Below are positions 1 to 7,169 of a stretch of 64,000 bases of DNA, piece after piece. The translations under genes and the position numbers were made by a program. Under the pieces are notes generated by a model. It did no database searches, was not told the DNA's origin, and worked only from the letters and a program-made list of their open reading frames with translations. Every line of letters starts with the position of its first letter. Within the stretch, counting starts at the first letter, position 1. This stretch comes from UBA7985 sp002711265 (GTDB taxonomy: Bacteria > Pseudomonadota > Alphaproteobacteria > UBA7985): assembly GCA_965660945.1 (NCBI GenBank), contig CBFIBS010000015.1:1-64000 (forward strand), given 5' to 3'.

Positions 1-2
1 CG

Positions 3-80
3 GATTATCGCTATCTGTTTTGGCTCGCACGCGAGAAACGACGCGCTGCGTCGCTCGTCTATTTCCAATCAATACACTGA
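3..80 (+). CDS. possible 3' end of a truncated gene
   Basis: An open frame enters from the left edge and stops with TGA at 78-80, giving about 25 residues that end in LVYFQSIH. The stretch is rich in Arg, Leu and aromatic residues and reads like the C-terminus of a globular protein. It is too short to assign to a family. It could also be non-coding; the only support is that the frame is open from the edge to the stop. Confidence 0.25.
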   Translation, partial: DYRYLFWLAREKRRAASLVYFQSIH

Positions 81-370
81 TATTACAGTGTTTTTTTCAT
101 GCGAATCACCCTGCCTTGCAGCCTTACGGACTGTGAAGCTGCACTCGCCTCGCAGAAAAGTCGTGTAATTATTATCCACTAATTGAACGAGTGACGCTAG
201 TGGATCGTCTGCCGGTCGACCAAATCCAGTTCCATAAAATTCGATGGGTTTTGGGCGCCATAAATCTCTTTATCCGTGACCGCAAAGAGGCCCTGGACAA
301 CAACTCTGATTGCGCCTGAATTCGGATGGGCGACCACAGAGCGCAGCCCCCACCCCCGCGTCGGCCAACT
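81..370. other. intergenic stretch with an inverted repeat
   Basis: No convincing gene lies here. An 8-bp inverted repeat is present: ATCCACTA at 174-181 and TAGTGGAT at 198-205, separated by 16 bases. It could be an operator or a weak hairpin. The AT-rich stretch around 80-180 could hold a promoter, but I see no clean -35/-10 pair. Confidence 0.4.
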
Positions 371-661
371 TTAGTATTCGATCAAATCACCGGTTGTTGG
401 CAGTGTATGTCGATCGACTTCGTTATATTCCTGCAGTAAGTGACGCTGTGTATCAAGCCAACCGACGCCGGACTGAGCGCTTTCGGCCAGAGAGGCCCCA
501 TCCCGGATGATTACGGCGTAGATTTCACCATCTTTGACCATCAAGTACTGGCTCGGCGGGTTTGAGGTTCCCCGGTCGCGGGAGAATTCTTGCATGTTGG
601 CGAGAAACTCATCGAAGCACTCTGGCTTGGGCTTGAAACGAATGATGGACAGCTTTTTCAT
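371..661 (-). CDS. small hypothetical protein, 96 aa
   Basis: A 96-residue soluble protein without signal peptide or membrane segment. It starts MKKLSIIRFKPKPE and alternates predicted strands and helices (beta start, helix about 14-28, strands around 38-52, helix about 55-75). That pattern suggests a ferredoxin-like or dimeric alpha-beta barrel fold of the antibiotic-monooxygenase or stress-response type; this is inference from pattern only. A GGAGGCGG ribosome binding site sits 5-6 bases before the ATG. It lies 18 bases downstream of another small gene of similar character on the same strand, so the two are probably co-transcribed. No catalytic function is claimed. Confidence 0.7.
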   Translation of the reverse strand: MKKLSIIRFKPKPECFDEFLANMQEFSRDRGTSNPPSQYLMVKDGEIYAVIIRDGASLAESAQSGVGWLDTQRHLLQEYNEVDRHTLPTTGDLIEY

Positions 662-679
662 GGCACCGCCTCCGCTGTT

Positions 680-964
680 CTAGTTGGTGTGACAGAGACG
701 GACATCGCCTTCGGTCATCTCGACCGACGCGATCAGACCCTCATTAGCCTTCATCCGCTCAGCGCGGATCGGGGCGGAGCGATCGAAAGCCGCTCTGTCA
801 GGATAGACTGAAGTTAACGACGCGGTTGTCGGCCCGGTGCGAACGAATGTCAGCAGGGTGGCTTCTGTAAATGACCCGGGTGCAGTTTCGACATACTGCG
901 CTTCAAGCGTATCAGCGGCTTCGGGTGAAACAAAGGTCATCGTGTTGATACGGGCATAGCTCAT
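680..964 (-). CDS. small ABM-like hypothetical protein, 94 aa
   Basis: The start is placed at the ATG at 962-964 because AAGGAGA lies 7 bases upstream; a longer frame reaching 1132 has no such site and an unnatural N-terminus. The protein starts MSYARINTMTF and contains a VYPDRAAFDRSAPIRAE helix segment. This resembles small dimeric alpha-beta barrel proteins (antibiotic biosynthesis monooxygenase-like), in which a strand is followed by a surface helix. It is upstream of, and probably in one operon with, the 96-residue gene ending at 371, and divergent from a third small protein at 1231. The function is unknown; the fold call is inference. Confidence 0.65.
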   Translation of the reverse strand: MSYARINTMTFVSPEAADTLEAQYVETAPGSFTEATLLTFVRTGPTTASLTSVYPDRAAFDRSAPIRAERMKANEGLIASVEMTEGDVRLCHTN

Positions 965-1230
965 GATCGGTTCTCCTTGATTGGCCGCTTCTGGCCACTT
1001 CTGGGCACTGTGCGGCAAGAACAGGTTTTCTCGCAAACAGGTCGCAAGCAAGTCATGGTGATATCGAAGCGGGGATTTTTGCAAATTTTCAGTATTTTTC
1101 TGAACCGTCCATTTGTTTTTGAGACGAAACAATTGAAGTCAGCGCAGTGCACCAATGATTTGTTACGGTCATTCTGCCAATTTAGGCACAGGACAAGTTC
1201 AGTCCGCCAGCAAACCAGGAGAAAAGACCC
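965..1230. promoter_or_regulatory. divergent intergenic region between small-protein genes
   Basis: About 266 bases separate two small genes transcribed in opposite directions. The stretch 1070-1165 is clearly more AT-rich than its surroundings and carries several T-runs, consistent with back-to-back promoters. I could not identify a clean sigma-70 pair or a known operator. Confidence 0.4.
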
Positions 1231-1515
1231 ATGAAAGTATTGGTTACTGTCAATATCACCAAAGGCTTCGACACCTGGCTCGCTATGAGCCAGAGCATGA
1301 CCGAAGAAGCGGCAAAGAACGGCATCAAGATGATCTGGGCCGCGACCAACCCCGATGAAACGTCAGTGTTCGTGCTGACTGAAATGCAGGATCCGGCCCA
1401 AATGAAGACCTTTGGGGAGCGGGAAGACATTGCAAAAGCGCGCGCTGAGGCGGGCGCGATCGTTGAGTCGACGCAGATCATCTCCCCCATCGGCCAGATG
1501 TACATGCCTGATTAG
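1231..1515 (+). CDS. small hypothetical protein, 94 aa
   Basis: A 94-residue soluble protein starting MKVLVTVNITKGFDTW and ending with the strand-like segment IISPIGQMYMPD. An AGGAGA ribosome binding site lies 9 bases before the ATG. The layout is strand, helix with MTEEAAKNG, strand IKMIWAA, strand TSVFVLTEM, helix. That is again compatible with a ferredoxin-like barrel of the kind found in DUF3764 and monooxygenase-like families; I am not certain of the family. It is divergent from two other small proteins of similar size and apparent fold, which makes a small locus of three. Confidence 0.7.
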   Translation: MKVLVTVNITKGFDTWLAMSQSMTEEAAKNGIKMIWAATNPDETSVFVLTEMQDPAQMKTFGEREDIAKARAEAGAIVESTQIISPIGQMYMPD

Positions 1516-1578
1516 GGCGTAGACCCGCCTGATCCTGCCGTCTATTATGCGTCTTGTTCCGGTGGGTTAGCCTTAGCC

Positions 1579-1608
1579 CCTGCAGCGCCGCCACGCGGCC
1601 TGCAGCGC
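1579..1608. repeat. short direct repeat CCTGCAGCGC
   Basis: CCTGCAGCGC occurs at 1579-1588 and again at 1599-1608, separated by 10 bases, just before the methyltransferase gene. It may be a regulatory site or chance in a GC-rich stretch. Confidence 0.35.
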
Positions 1609-1637
1609 GCTGGCGGGGCGCCCGGGCACTGAAAGGA

Positions 1638-2897
1638 ATGGTCGACGTGCGGTCTGGCGGTGTGGAAATCGGCTGGCCCAACAAGGCAGCAGCAGCCAAG
1701 CAGGCAGATACCCTCGCCCGCACCACGGCGCGTGAGTTCGAGACCCTGAGCGGCAATGCCCTGATCCAGGGCGATAATCTTGATGCGCTGAAAGAACTGC
1801 GCCGGGTCGGGCACCGCCGCTACCGCCTCGCCCTGATCGACCCGCCCTACAACACCGGCGGCGGCTTCGTGTACGAAGACGACCGCTCAGAAGCCGCTTG
1901 GCTGTCGTTCATGCTGCCCCGCCTGCTGGTCGCCCGCGACCTGCTCGCCGACGACGGCCTGATGATGATCTTCATGGATGAGGCCAATTTGCCGATCCTG
2001 CGCTTGCTGGGCCGGGAGGTCTTTGGCGCCAGCAACGACTGCGGCGTGCTGGTGTGGGAGAAGAAGCGCAAGCCCTCCTTCCTGCAGGCCCAGATGGGCA
2101 GCGTCACCGACTTCATTGCCGTCTTCGCCAAGGACCGCCGGCAGGCCCCGGCGCTGACCATGGGCACGGGGATGGCGGGCAAGCGCTACCCCTTCAACAA
2201 CCGCGGCAATCCGACCGCTGAGCTGAGCTTTCCGGCAGGGTCGGTTGAATTCGACCTCGACGACCAGTCGGTTCCCAAGCAAGACATGAGCACGCCGGGG
2301 GTTCCCTGTCGCCTGCTCGACCGCGTGGTGATCAAGGGCGGACGGAATGCCAACCCATTCCGGATGCAGGGTGAGTGGCGCTACAGTCAGGCCAGCGTCG
2401 ATGAGTTTGCCGCCACCGGGCAGGTGATCAACATCAGCCGCCTGCCCTTCCGGCCCAACCTGGTCAAGGCGGTGCCGTCGGAGAAGAAGATCAACAATCT
2501 GCTCAGCTTCCGCACCAACCCCGGGATTCCAACCAACGAGGATGGGCTGGCCGAGGTCACGGCGCTGTTTGAGGGTGAGACGGTCTTCGACTATCCAAAG
2601 CCGGTGGGCGTACTGCAGTACCTGATCGAAGCAGCGACTGATCCGGGTGACGCCGTGCTCGACTTCTTCGCCGGTACCGCGAGCACGGGACAGGCCGTGA
2701 CCCAGGCCGGGGCCGGGCGCGAATTCACGCTAGTGCAGGACACCGCCCCCCTGCCCGATACAGCCACAGGCACGGCGGCACGAAAGCTATGCCAGCGGCT
2801 CGGCCTGCCGGCACACCTTGCATCGATCGCGGCCGAGCGGCTGCGGCGGGCTGGGCTGGACAGTGAGCGTGATTTTCAGCTGGTCACGCTTCGCTGA
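1638..2897 (+). CDS. Mod-type (type III-like, beta class) DNA methyltransferase, orphan
   Basis: Predicted S-adenosylmethionine-dependent amino-methyltransferase acting on adenine (less likely cytosine N4) in DNA. The catalytic motif DPPYNTG comes near residue 70, followed by the helix with WLSFMLPRLL typical of type III Mod subunits. The SAM-binding motif LDFFAGTASTG comes near residue 340, so the motif order is that of the beta class. About 250 residues between them would hold the target recognition domain. At about 419 aa it is shorter than most Mod proteins. The start is uncertain: ATG at 1638 abuts GAAAGGA, while GTG at 1647 has a better 9-base spacing. No Res helicase or nuclease gene is adjacent, so I call it an orphan. 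The next gene is an unrelated transporter on the other strand. Confidence 0.85.
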   Translation: MVDVRSGGVEIGWPNKAAAAKQADTLARTTAREFETLSGNALIQGDNLDALKELRRVGHRRYRLALIDPPYNTGGGFVYEDDRSEAAWLSFMLPRLLVARDLLADDGLMMIFMDEANLPILRLLGREVFGASNDCGVLVWEKKRKPSFLQAQMGSVTDFIAVFAKDRRQAPALTMGTGMAGKRYPFNNRGNPTAELSFPAGSVEFDLDDQSVPKQDMSTPGVPCRLLDRVVIKGGRNANPFRMQGEWRYSQASVDEFAATGQVINISRLPFRPNLVKAVPSEKKINNLLSFRTNPGIPTNEDGLAEVTALFEGETVFDYPKPVGVLQYLIEAATDPGDAVLDFFAGTASTGQAVTQAGAGREFTLVQDTAPLPDTATGTAARKLCQRLGLPAHLASIAAERLRRAGLDSERDFQLVTLR

Positions 2898-2947
2898 TTT
2901 CAGGGCCGTCCAGTGCGGACGGGGATGAATAGTGGGGCGGGGACGGC

Positions 2948-4882
2948 TTAGCCCTTACCCCGCCACGGGATGGTCCGCGCGATGATGAAGCGCATTACCA
3001 GATCGAACAGCAGCCCCAGCAGGCCCAGGATCAGGATCGTCACCCAGATCACCTCGTAGTCCGAAGTCTTCCGCGCCACGTTCTCGACGAAGCCGATACC
3101 CGTGGTCCCGGCCAGCATCTCCGCTGCGACAAGCGTGCCCCAGCAGACGCCGATGGCAATCCGGATCCCCGTCAGGATTTCGGGCATGGCGTTGGGCAGG
3201 ATCACCCGGCGCATGATCTGACCCGTCGTCGCGCCCAGCGAGTGTGAGGCCCGGATTTTCGACAATTGCGTCCCCGTCGCCCCGGTCCTCGCCGAAATCA
3301 CCATGATGGCGAAGGCAACGATGAACAGCAGGAAGATCTTACCGTCATCCTGAATGCCGAAAATGGTCAGGATCAGCGGCGCCCAGGCCAGCGGCGGCAC
3401 CGGCCGGTAAAGCTCGATCAGGGGGTCAAAGTAGTTCTTGAAGAACCGCGACACACCCATGGCAATGCCCAGCGGCACGCCAAGAACGATGCCGAAGGCC
3501 AGCCCCATAAGCACGCGGAAGATCGAGTCCCACATATGCCCGGTCAGCATCGGGATCGACGGCGAAGCGTAGTCCCCCTGCGCAATGATCAGCACCGTCA
3601 TCTTGAAGTTTGGTGTCACCGAACCGTCGTCCCCGTGCTTGGGGTAGGACCCGGGCAGCACGTCGGCGATCCAGTCGGGAATAAAGAAGGCGATGATGTC
3701 CGCAACCGGCACCCAGCGCACCCAGATCAGCGGCACGTCCTTGAAGCCGATTTCCGGGTTGGCGATCCGGCCGAAGGTCGCCAGCACGTCGGTCGGTTTC
3801 GGCAACCAGCGGCCCGCCCCCTGCTCCGAGCACTGGGTCTTGGCCTTCACGATGGTACCGCCGCCGAACATGGTGGCGCGCACCAGCCGCAGGGAGCCCT
3901 GCTGGGCCTGCTTCTGCGCGTTCACCGCCGCGATGGCGCTCTCGACCCCGTCCAGCGCATCAGGCGGGAAGATGGTACCGTCATCGAAGCGCTTATAGAG
4001 CCGGTCGATGTTCTTGATAGCCTTGGCGCGAGCGTCTTCGTCTTCTTCGCTCAGCCCGGTGACCGCGTTGACACGATCCTTGAAGTCATCCAGCCGGACC
4101 TTGATCGCGTCGGTCTGCGCCAGCAACGCCGGGCTGGTGTTTCGGATCTTGGAAAAGTCAGACGCCACGGCCGCCAGATCGTCAGCGATCAGCTTGAATT
4201 TCACACCCTTGGCCGTCTCGGGGAACAGCGGCACTTCGACCGTCGACAGGCCCCACTTGGTCTGACCTCCGGCCTCTGCCGTCACCGTCGCAACCTGCTC
4301 GGCGCTCGGGAAAGCCGGGTCACCAAGCTTGTCAGCCAGCCCACGCAGGCGGGCCTCGATGTCGTCAAAGCCCGCGATGCTGTCGACCGACTGACTCGCC
4401 GGGTCGGCAGAAATGACCATCAGCAGCCGGATATCAGCGATGATATCGCGTAGTTCGGCCTCTTCTGCTGCGTTAAAGCCCTGCTCATCCAGCCCGGCGG
4501 CGATGCCGTCGAGCTGCGCCGTGTTGCGGCTGAGCAGCGTGGTTGACTTGTAGAACCGGGAGCCGGCAGGCAGTGATGCATTGATTGGCGACAGCGCCTC
4601 ATCGACCCGGGCGACCTGACAGATTTCGTTGGCCGACTGCGGGAAATAGGCACGCGCCGCGCCCCAGCTGAAATAGTACCAGACCAGCAGCAGCGAACAG
4701 ACGCCAGCAACCGCCCAATACCAGCCGTTGGAAGTCCGCAGCGGGTCGCCGAAGACCTCGTCGCTGCGCCGCCGCGCCGAATCACGCAGGCCGAAGGCGA
4801 TCGACCCGACCAGCGCCAGCGCCAGAACGATGATGATGACGGCGGAAATCGCAGCGCGGTTGAGGGAGAGATACTCGAACAT
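2948..4882 (-). CDS. tauC: taurine/sulfonate-type ABC transporter permease with long N-terminal domain
   Basis: Inner-membrane permease of the nitrate/sulfonate/taurine ABC family. Residues about 450-640 form the normal transport domain, with several membrane segments and the EAA-loop-like stretch SLGATTGQIMRRVILPNAMPE that contacts the ATPase. Unusually there are 644 residues against about 250-290 in the family. Two N-terminal membrane segments (about 13-32 and 54-70) are followed by about 300 mostly helical, charged residues that are probably extracytoplasmic. It lies 3 bases after the ATPase gene and belongs to the same operon. The sulfonate/taurine assignment rests on the neighbours (binding protein, xsc) and is inference. 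Confidence 0.82.
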   Translation of the reverse strand: MFEYLSLNRAAISAVIIIVLALALVGSIAFGLRDSARRRSDEVFGDPLRTSNGWYWAVAGVCSLLLVWYYFSWGAARAYFPQSANEICQVARVDEALSPINASLPAGSRFYKSTTLLSRNTAQLDGIAAGLDEQGFNAAEEAELRDIIADIRLLMVISADPASQSVDSIAGFDDIEARLRGLADKLGDPAFPSAEQVATVTAEAGGQTKWGLSTVEVPLFPETAKGVKFKLIADDLAAVASDFSKIRNTSPALLAQTDAIKVRLDDFKDRVNAVTGLSEEDEDARAKAIKNIDRLYKRFDDGTIFPPDALDGVESAIAAVNAQKQAQQGSLRLVRATMFGGGTIVKAKTQCSEQGAGRWLPKPTDVLATFGRIANPEIGFKDVPLIWVRWVPVADIIAFFIPDWIADVLPGSYPKHGDDGSVTPNFKMTVLIIAQGDYASPSIPMLTGHMWDSIFRVLMGLAFGIVLGVPLGIAMGVSRFFKNYFDPLIELYRPVPPLAWAPLILTIFGIQDDGKIFLLFIVAFAIMVISARTGATGTQLSKIRASHSLGATTGQIMRRVILPNAMPEILTGIRIAIGVCWGTLVAAEMLAGTTGIGFVENVARKTSDYEVIWVTILILGLLGLLFDLVMRFIIARTIPWRGKG

Positions 4883-4885
4883 GGT

Positions 4886-5683
4886 CTAGGCCCCCTTCCC
4901 CATAATTTCCTCTTCCATGTTCCAGATCATGGTGAGGATTTCTTCGCGAACTTCGCCGAATTCCTTCAGCTGCTTGATCTCGCGCAGGTCGGCGCCGATG
5001 CCCTGCTTGGCGAAGGGCAGCTCGTATTCCTTGAACAGCCGGCCCGGGCGCGGTGCCATGACGAACAGGCGCTCACCGAGCAGCAGGGCTTCTTCGACCG
5101 AGTGGGTGATGATCATGATGGTCTTGCCGGTCTCGTTCCAGATATCGAGCACCAGCGACTGCATCTTTTCGCGGGTCAGCGCATCCAGAGCGCCCAGCGG
5201 TTCATCCATGAGGATCAGGTCGGGGTCGTTGATCAGGCAGCGGGCCAGCGCCACACGCTGCTGCATGCCCCCTGAGAGCTGATAGGTCGGGGTATCGCCA
5301 AAGCCCTGCAGGCCGACGATATCAAGCCACTTTTCGACCAGCGCCGCGCGCTCGTCCTTGGGCACTTTCTTCATGCGCAGGCCGAAATCGACGTTTTTGG
5401 ACACGGTAAGCCACTCGAACAGCGCGCCTTGCTGGAACACCATCCCGCGCTCGACGCCGGGGCCGGTTATCTCCTCCTCGGCGAGGGAAATCGAACCACC
5501 GGTCGGGTTCAGAAACCCGGCGATGATGTTAAGCAGCGTTGTCTTGCCGCAGCCCGAGGGGCCGAGCACGGACAGCAATTCGCCCTTCTTGAGGGTGAAG
5601 CTCACGTCTTTGAGCGCGTGGACCTGAACCCCACTCGGGGTCTCAAAGGTCATGTTCAACTGATCCGCGACAAGATCACTCAT
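4886..5683 (-). CDS. tauB: taurine/sulfonate-type ABC transporter ATP-binding protein
   Basis: ATPase that drives the adjacent permease. Walker A GPSGCGKTT is at residues 41-49, the signature is LSGGMQQR, Walker B is LILMDEP and the D-loop is GALD, followed by the H-loop in IITHSVEEA. The length of 265 aa is normal for the NrtD/SsuB/TauB group. It lies downstream of the binding-protein gene across a terminator hairpin and 3 bases before the permease gene. The ribosome binding site is poor. Specificity for taurine is inferred from the operon and xsc and not visible in the ATPase itself. Confidence 0.88.
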   Translation of the reverse strand: MSDLVADQLNMTFETPSGVQVHALKDVSFTLKKGELLSVLGPSGCGKTTLLNIIAGFLNPTGGSISLAEEEITGPGVERGMVFQQGALFEWLTVSKNVDFGLRMKKVPKDERAALVEKWLDIVGLQGFGDTPTYQLSGGMQQRVALARCLINDPDLILMDEPLGALDALTREKMQSLVLDIWNETGKTIMIITHSVEEALLLGERLFVMAPRPGRLFKEYELPFAKQGIGADLREIKQLKEFGEVREEILTMIWNMEEEIMGKGA

Positions 5684-5763
5684 AGGGCACCGGAACGTCA
5701 GATTGTTGGAAGATCACAGACCGGACGGCACAGGCATCCGGGCGTCAGAAAACGGTTGGTCAA

Positions 5764-5797
5764 GAAAAAGGCGGGCCGGTTTGCGCCGACCCGCCTT
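5764..5797 (-). terminator. Rho-independent terminator/attenuator between tauA and tauB
   Basis: Read on the minus strand, AAGGCGGG (5797-5790) pairs with CCCGCCTT (5775-5768) around a 14-base loop and runs into TTTTTC. It sits 27 bases after the binding-protein stop and before the ATPase gene. A partial terminator here would let the binding protein be made in excess over the membrane complex, as is common in ABC operons. Confidence 0.8.
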
Positions 5798-5823
5798 GCT
5801 CCGGGTATTAGCCGGACTGGTCC

Positions 5824-6783
5824 TTACTGAAGGAAGGAGCCGTCGATGGTCGCAGCCAGCTTCGCAGCATCGGATTCAGAGGAGAATACGAGGCCGAGGG
5901 AAGCGGCAGCCTGCGTTGCGATGCCACCTTCGTTGAAGTAGTTGGCAATCTGCTCAGCAACGGTTGGGAAGACGAAACCAGACATCTGGCTGGAGGTCGT
6001 GTCGACGTCCATGCCAGCGTCAGCAGCGATGATCTCGATGCCTTCGCCAGGGCTTGCAGCCCAAGCAGCGTTGGATTCAGCGGTCACTTCCAGGAAGGTC
6101 TTCAGCAGCTCAGGGTGCTCGGTCGCGAAGGACTCGGTCACGGACACAACGTCGAAGGACGTGATGCCAGCAGCAGACTTCTGGTCGGTGGACATGATCG
6201 GGGTACCAACTTCGCCGGCAGCCTTGGCGGACGCACCACCAAAGATACAAGCCATGGAAACCGAACCATCAGCCAGAGACACAGCACCGTCAGCCGGCGC
6301 CTGGTCAACGATGGTCAGTGCGTCGGTGTCGACACCCAGAGCAGCCATCTGCAGACGGAAGGAGTAGTCAGCCATGGTGTTCAGAGGAACAGCAACGGTG
6401 GTGCCTTCCAGCTCGGACGCGTTGTCGGAGTTGATGCCAAGGCTATCAGCAACGAAACAGTCGTTGGCTTCGTAAGCAACCGCGATTGCAACCATCTTCA
6501 GCGGTGCACCCTGCTGAATGGCGGTCACGAACGGTGCCAGACCCTGGGAGTAAGAAATATCGATGTCGCCAGCCAGCATTGCTTCGGACATGCCAACGCC
6601 GGTTGCGAAGTCGGTCCAGTTTACGTCAACACCCATGGCGTCGTCGTAAGCCTTCTCAACTTTGGCAATCTGGTTTGGGGTCGCCCACTCGAGGAAGAAC
6701 GCAACGTTGACGTCTTCAGCAACAGCTGTGGTGGCGGACAGTGCAGCAACACCGGCTGCAGCGCCAAGAAGTAGCTTTTTCAT
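5824..6783 (-). CDS. tauA: taurine-type ABC transporter substrate-binding protein
   Basis: Periplasmic solute-binding protein of the NMT1/TauA/SsuA type. Residues 1-22 are a Sec signal (MKKLLLGAAAGVAALSATT, cleavage after VAEA-like AVA). The mature part carries the family pattern of an early VAFFLEWATPN strand, the segment MSEAMLAGDIDISYSQG (ligand-pocket region) and VAVPLNTMADYSF. The length of 319 aa is normal. An AGGAG site lies inside a perfect 14-bp palindrome just before the ATG. It is the first gene of the operon, separated from the ATPase gene by a terminator. Taurine is the likely ligand because xsc lies upstream, but other sulfonates are possible. Confidence 0.85.
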   Translation of the reverse strand: MKKLLLGAAAGVAALSATTAVAEDVNVAFFLEWATPNQIAKVEKAYDDAMGVDVNWTDFATGVGMSEAMLAGDIDISYSQGLAPFVTAIQQGAPLKMVAIAVAYEANDCFVADSLGINSDNASELEGTTVAVPLNTMADYSFRLQMAALGVDTDALTIVDQAPADGAVSLADGSVSMACIFGGASAKAAGEVGTPIMSTDQKSAAGITSFDVVSVTESFATEHPELLKTFLEVTAESNAAWAASPGEGIEIIAADAGMDVDTTSSQMSGFVFPTVAEQIANYFNEGGIATQAAASLGLVFSSESDAAKLAATIDGSFLQ

Positions 6784-6785
6784 GG

Positions 6786-6799
6786 TTAGGAGCTCCTAA
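6786..6799 (-). promoter_or_regulatory. perfect palindrome over the tauA ribosome binding site
   Basis: The sequence TTAGGAGCTCCTAA is a perfect 14-bp palindrome that contains the AGGAG ribosome binding site, 2 bases from the tauA start codon. It could form a small hairpin, a dimer kissing site or a protein-binding site. As a short stem without a loop it may equally be chance. Confidence 0.45.
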
Positions 6800-6869
6800 T
6801 ACTCTCTCGCGTTTTGGTTCGCGTCGGGACCCTGAACCCATCGGGCTCACGTCGACACGAATCCTCCCG

Positions 6870-6895
6870 TAGATAAGAAGAATTCGTCTTATCTA
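6870..6895. promoter_or_regulatory. 26-bp palindromic operator-like site upstream of tauA
   Basis: TAGATAAGA at 6870-6878 mirrors TCTTATCTA at 6887-6895, with a palindromic GAATTC core at 6880-6885. Only the one pair flanking the core (A6879 and G6886) fails to match. The site lies about 87 bases upstream of the tauA start, where a repressor or activator dimer would bind. The protein that binds is not in this window; no regulator gene is adjacent. Confidence 0.6.
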
Positions 6896-7110
6896 GATGT
6901 GTTGTCGCACCCGCATGGGGTGATTGCAACAAAACTGACCGATCCTCTCCCCGTAATGTCACAAATCAGACAGACATGGCCGCTCTGGTTACTTTTTGAG
7001 CAACGGCCGTCCGCAGCCTCGGGCCTTATCGAGGGAATCCGGCGCGTTACTGATTATGCGTAACTCGAACTGGCGCAGGGTTCACGCGCCGTCAGTTCAC
7101 TCAGTCAAAA

Positions 7111-7135
7111 TGAAAAAGGGCGCCCGCAGGCGCCC
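7111..7135 (-). terminator. Rho-independent terminator after xsc
   Basis: On the minus strand GGGCGCC (7135-7129) pairs with GGCGCCC (7124-7118) around a four-base loop and is followed by TTTTTCA. It is 35 bases past the xsc stop, so xsc forms its own transcript, separate from the transporter operon. Confidence 0.85.
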
Positions 7136-7169
7136 CTCGATCGTTCAACAGTGTTGCTGACGCCAGTCG

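Larger units (their letters stand above)
6784..7169. other. 386-base intergenic region upstream of tauA
   Basis: There is no gene here. The region holds, from left to right, the tauA ribosome binding site palindrome (6786-6799), a long imperfect palindrome (6870-6895), a second dyad CACCC-N5-GGGTG (6908-6922), and the xsc terminator hairpin (7111-7135). The tauA promoter is expected between about 6860 and 7000 on the minus strand. I did not find a clean -35/-10 pair. Confidence 0.55.

Noticed and set aside
310..510. Rightward open frame of 66 codons
   Set aside because: Overlaps the opposite-strand small protein, which has a strong ribosome binding site; the composition is random.
1554..1637. 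N-terminal extension of the DNA methyltransferase from a TTG start
   Set aside because: The added residues are not conserved in type, the start has no ribosome binding site, and a direct repeat lies here.
3266..4453. Rightward open frame of 395 codons across the permease gene
   Set aside because: Antisense to the permease, Arg/His/Gln-rich, no motif.
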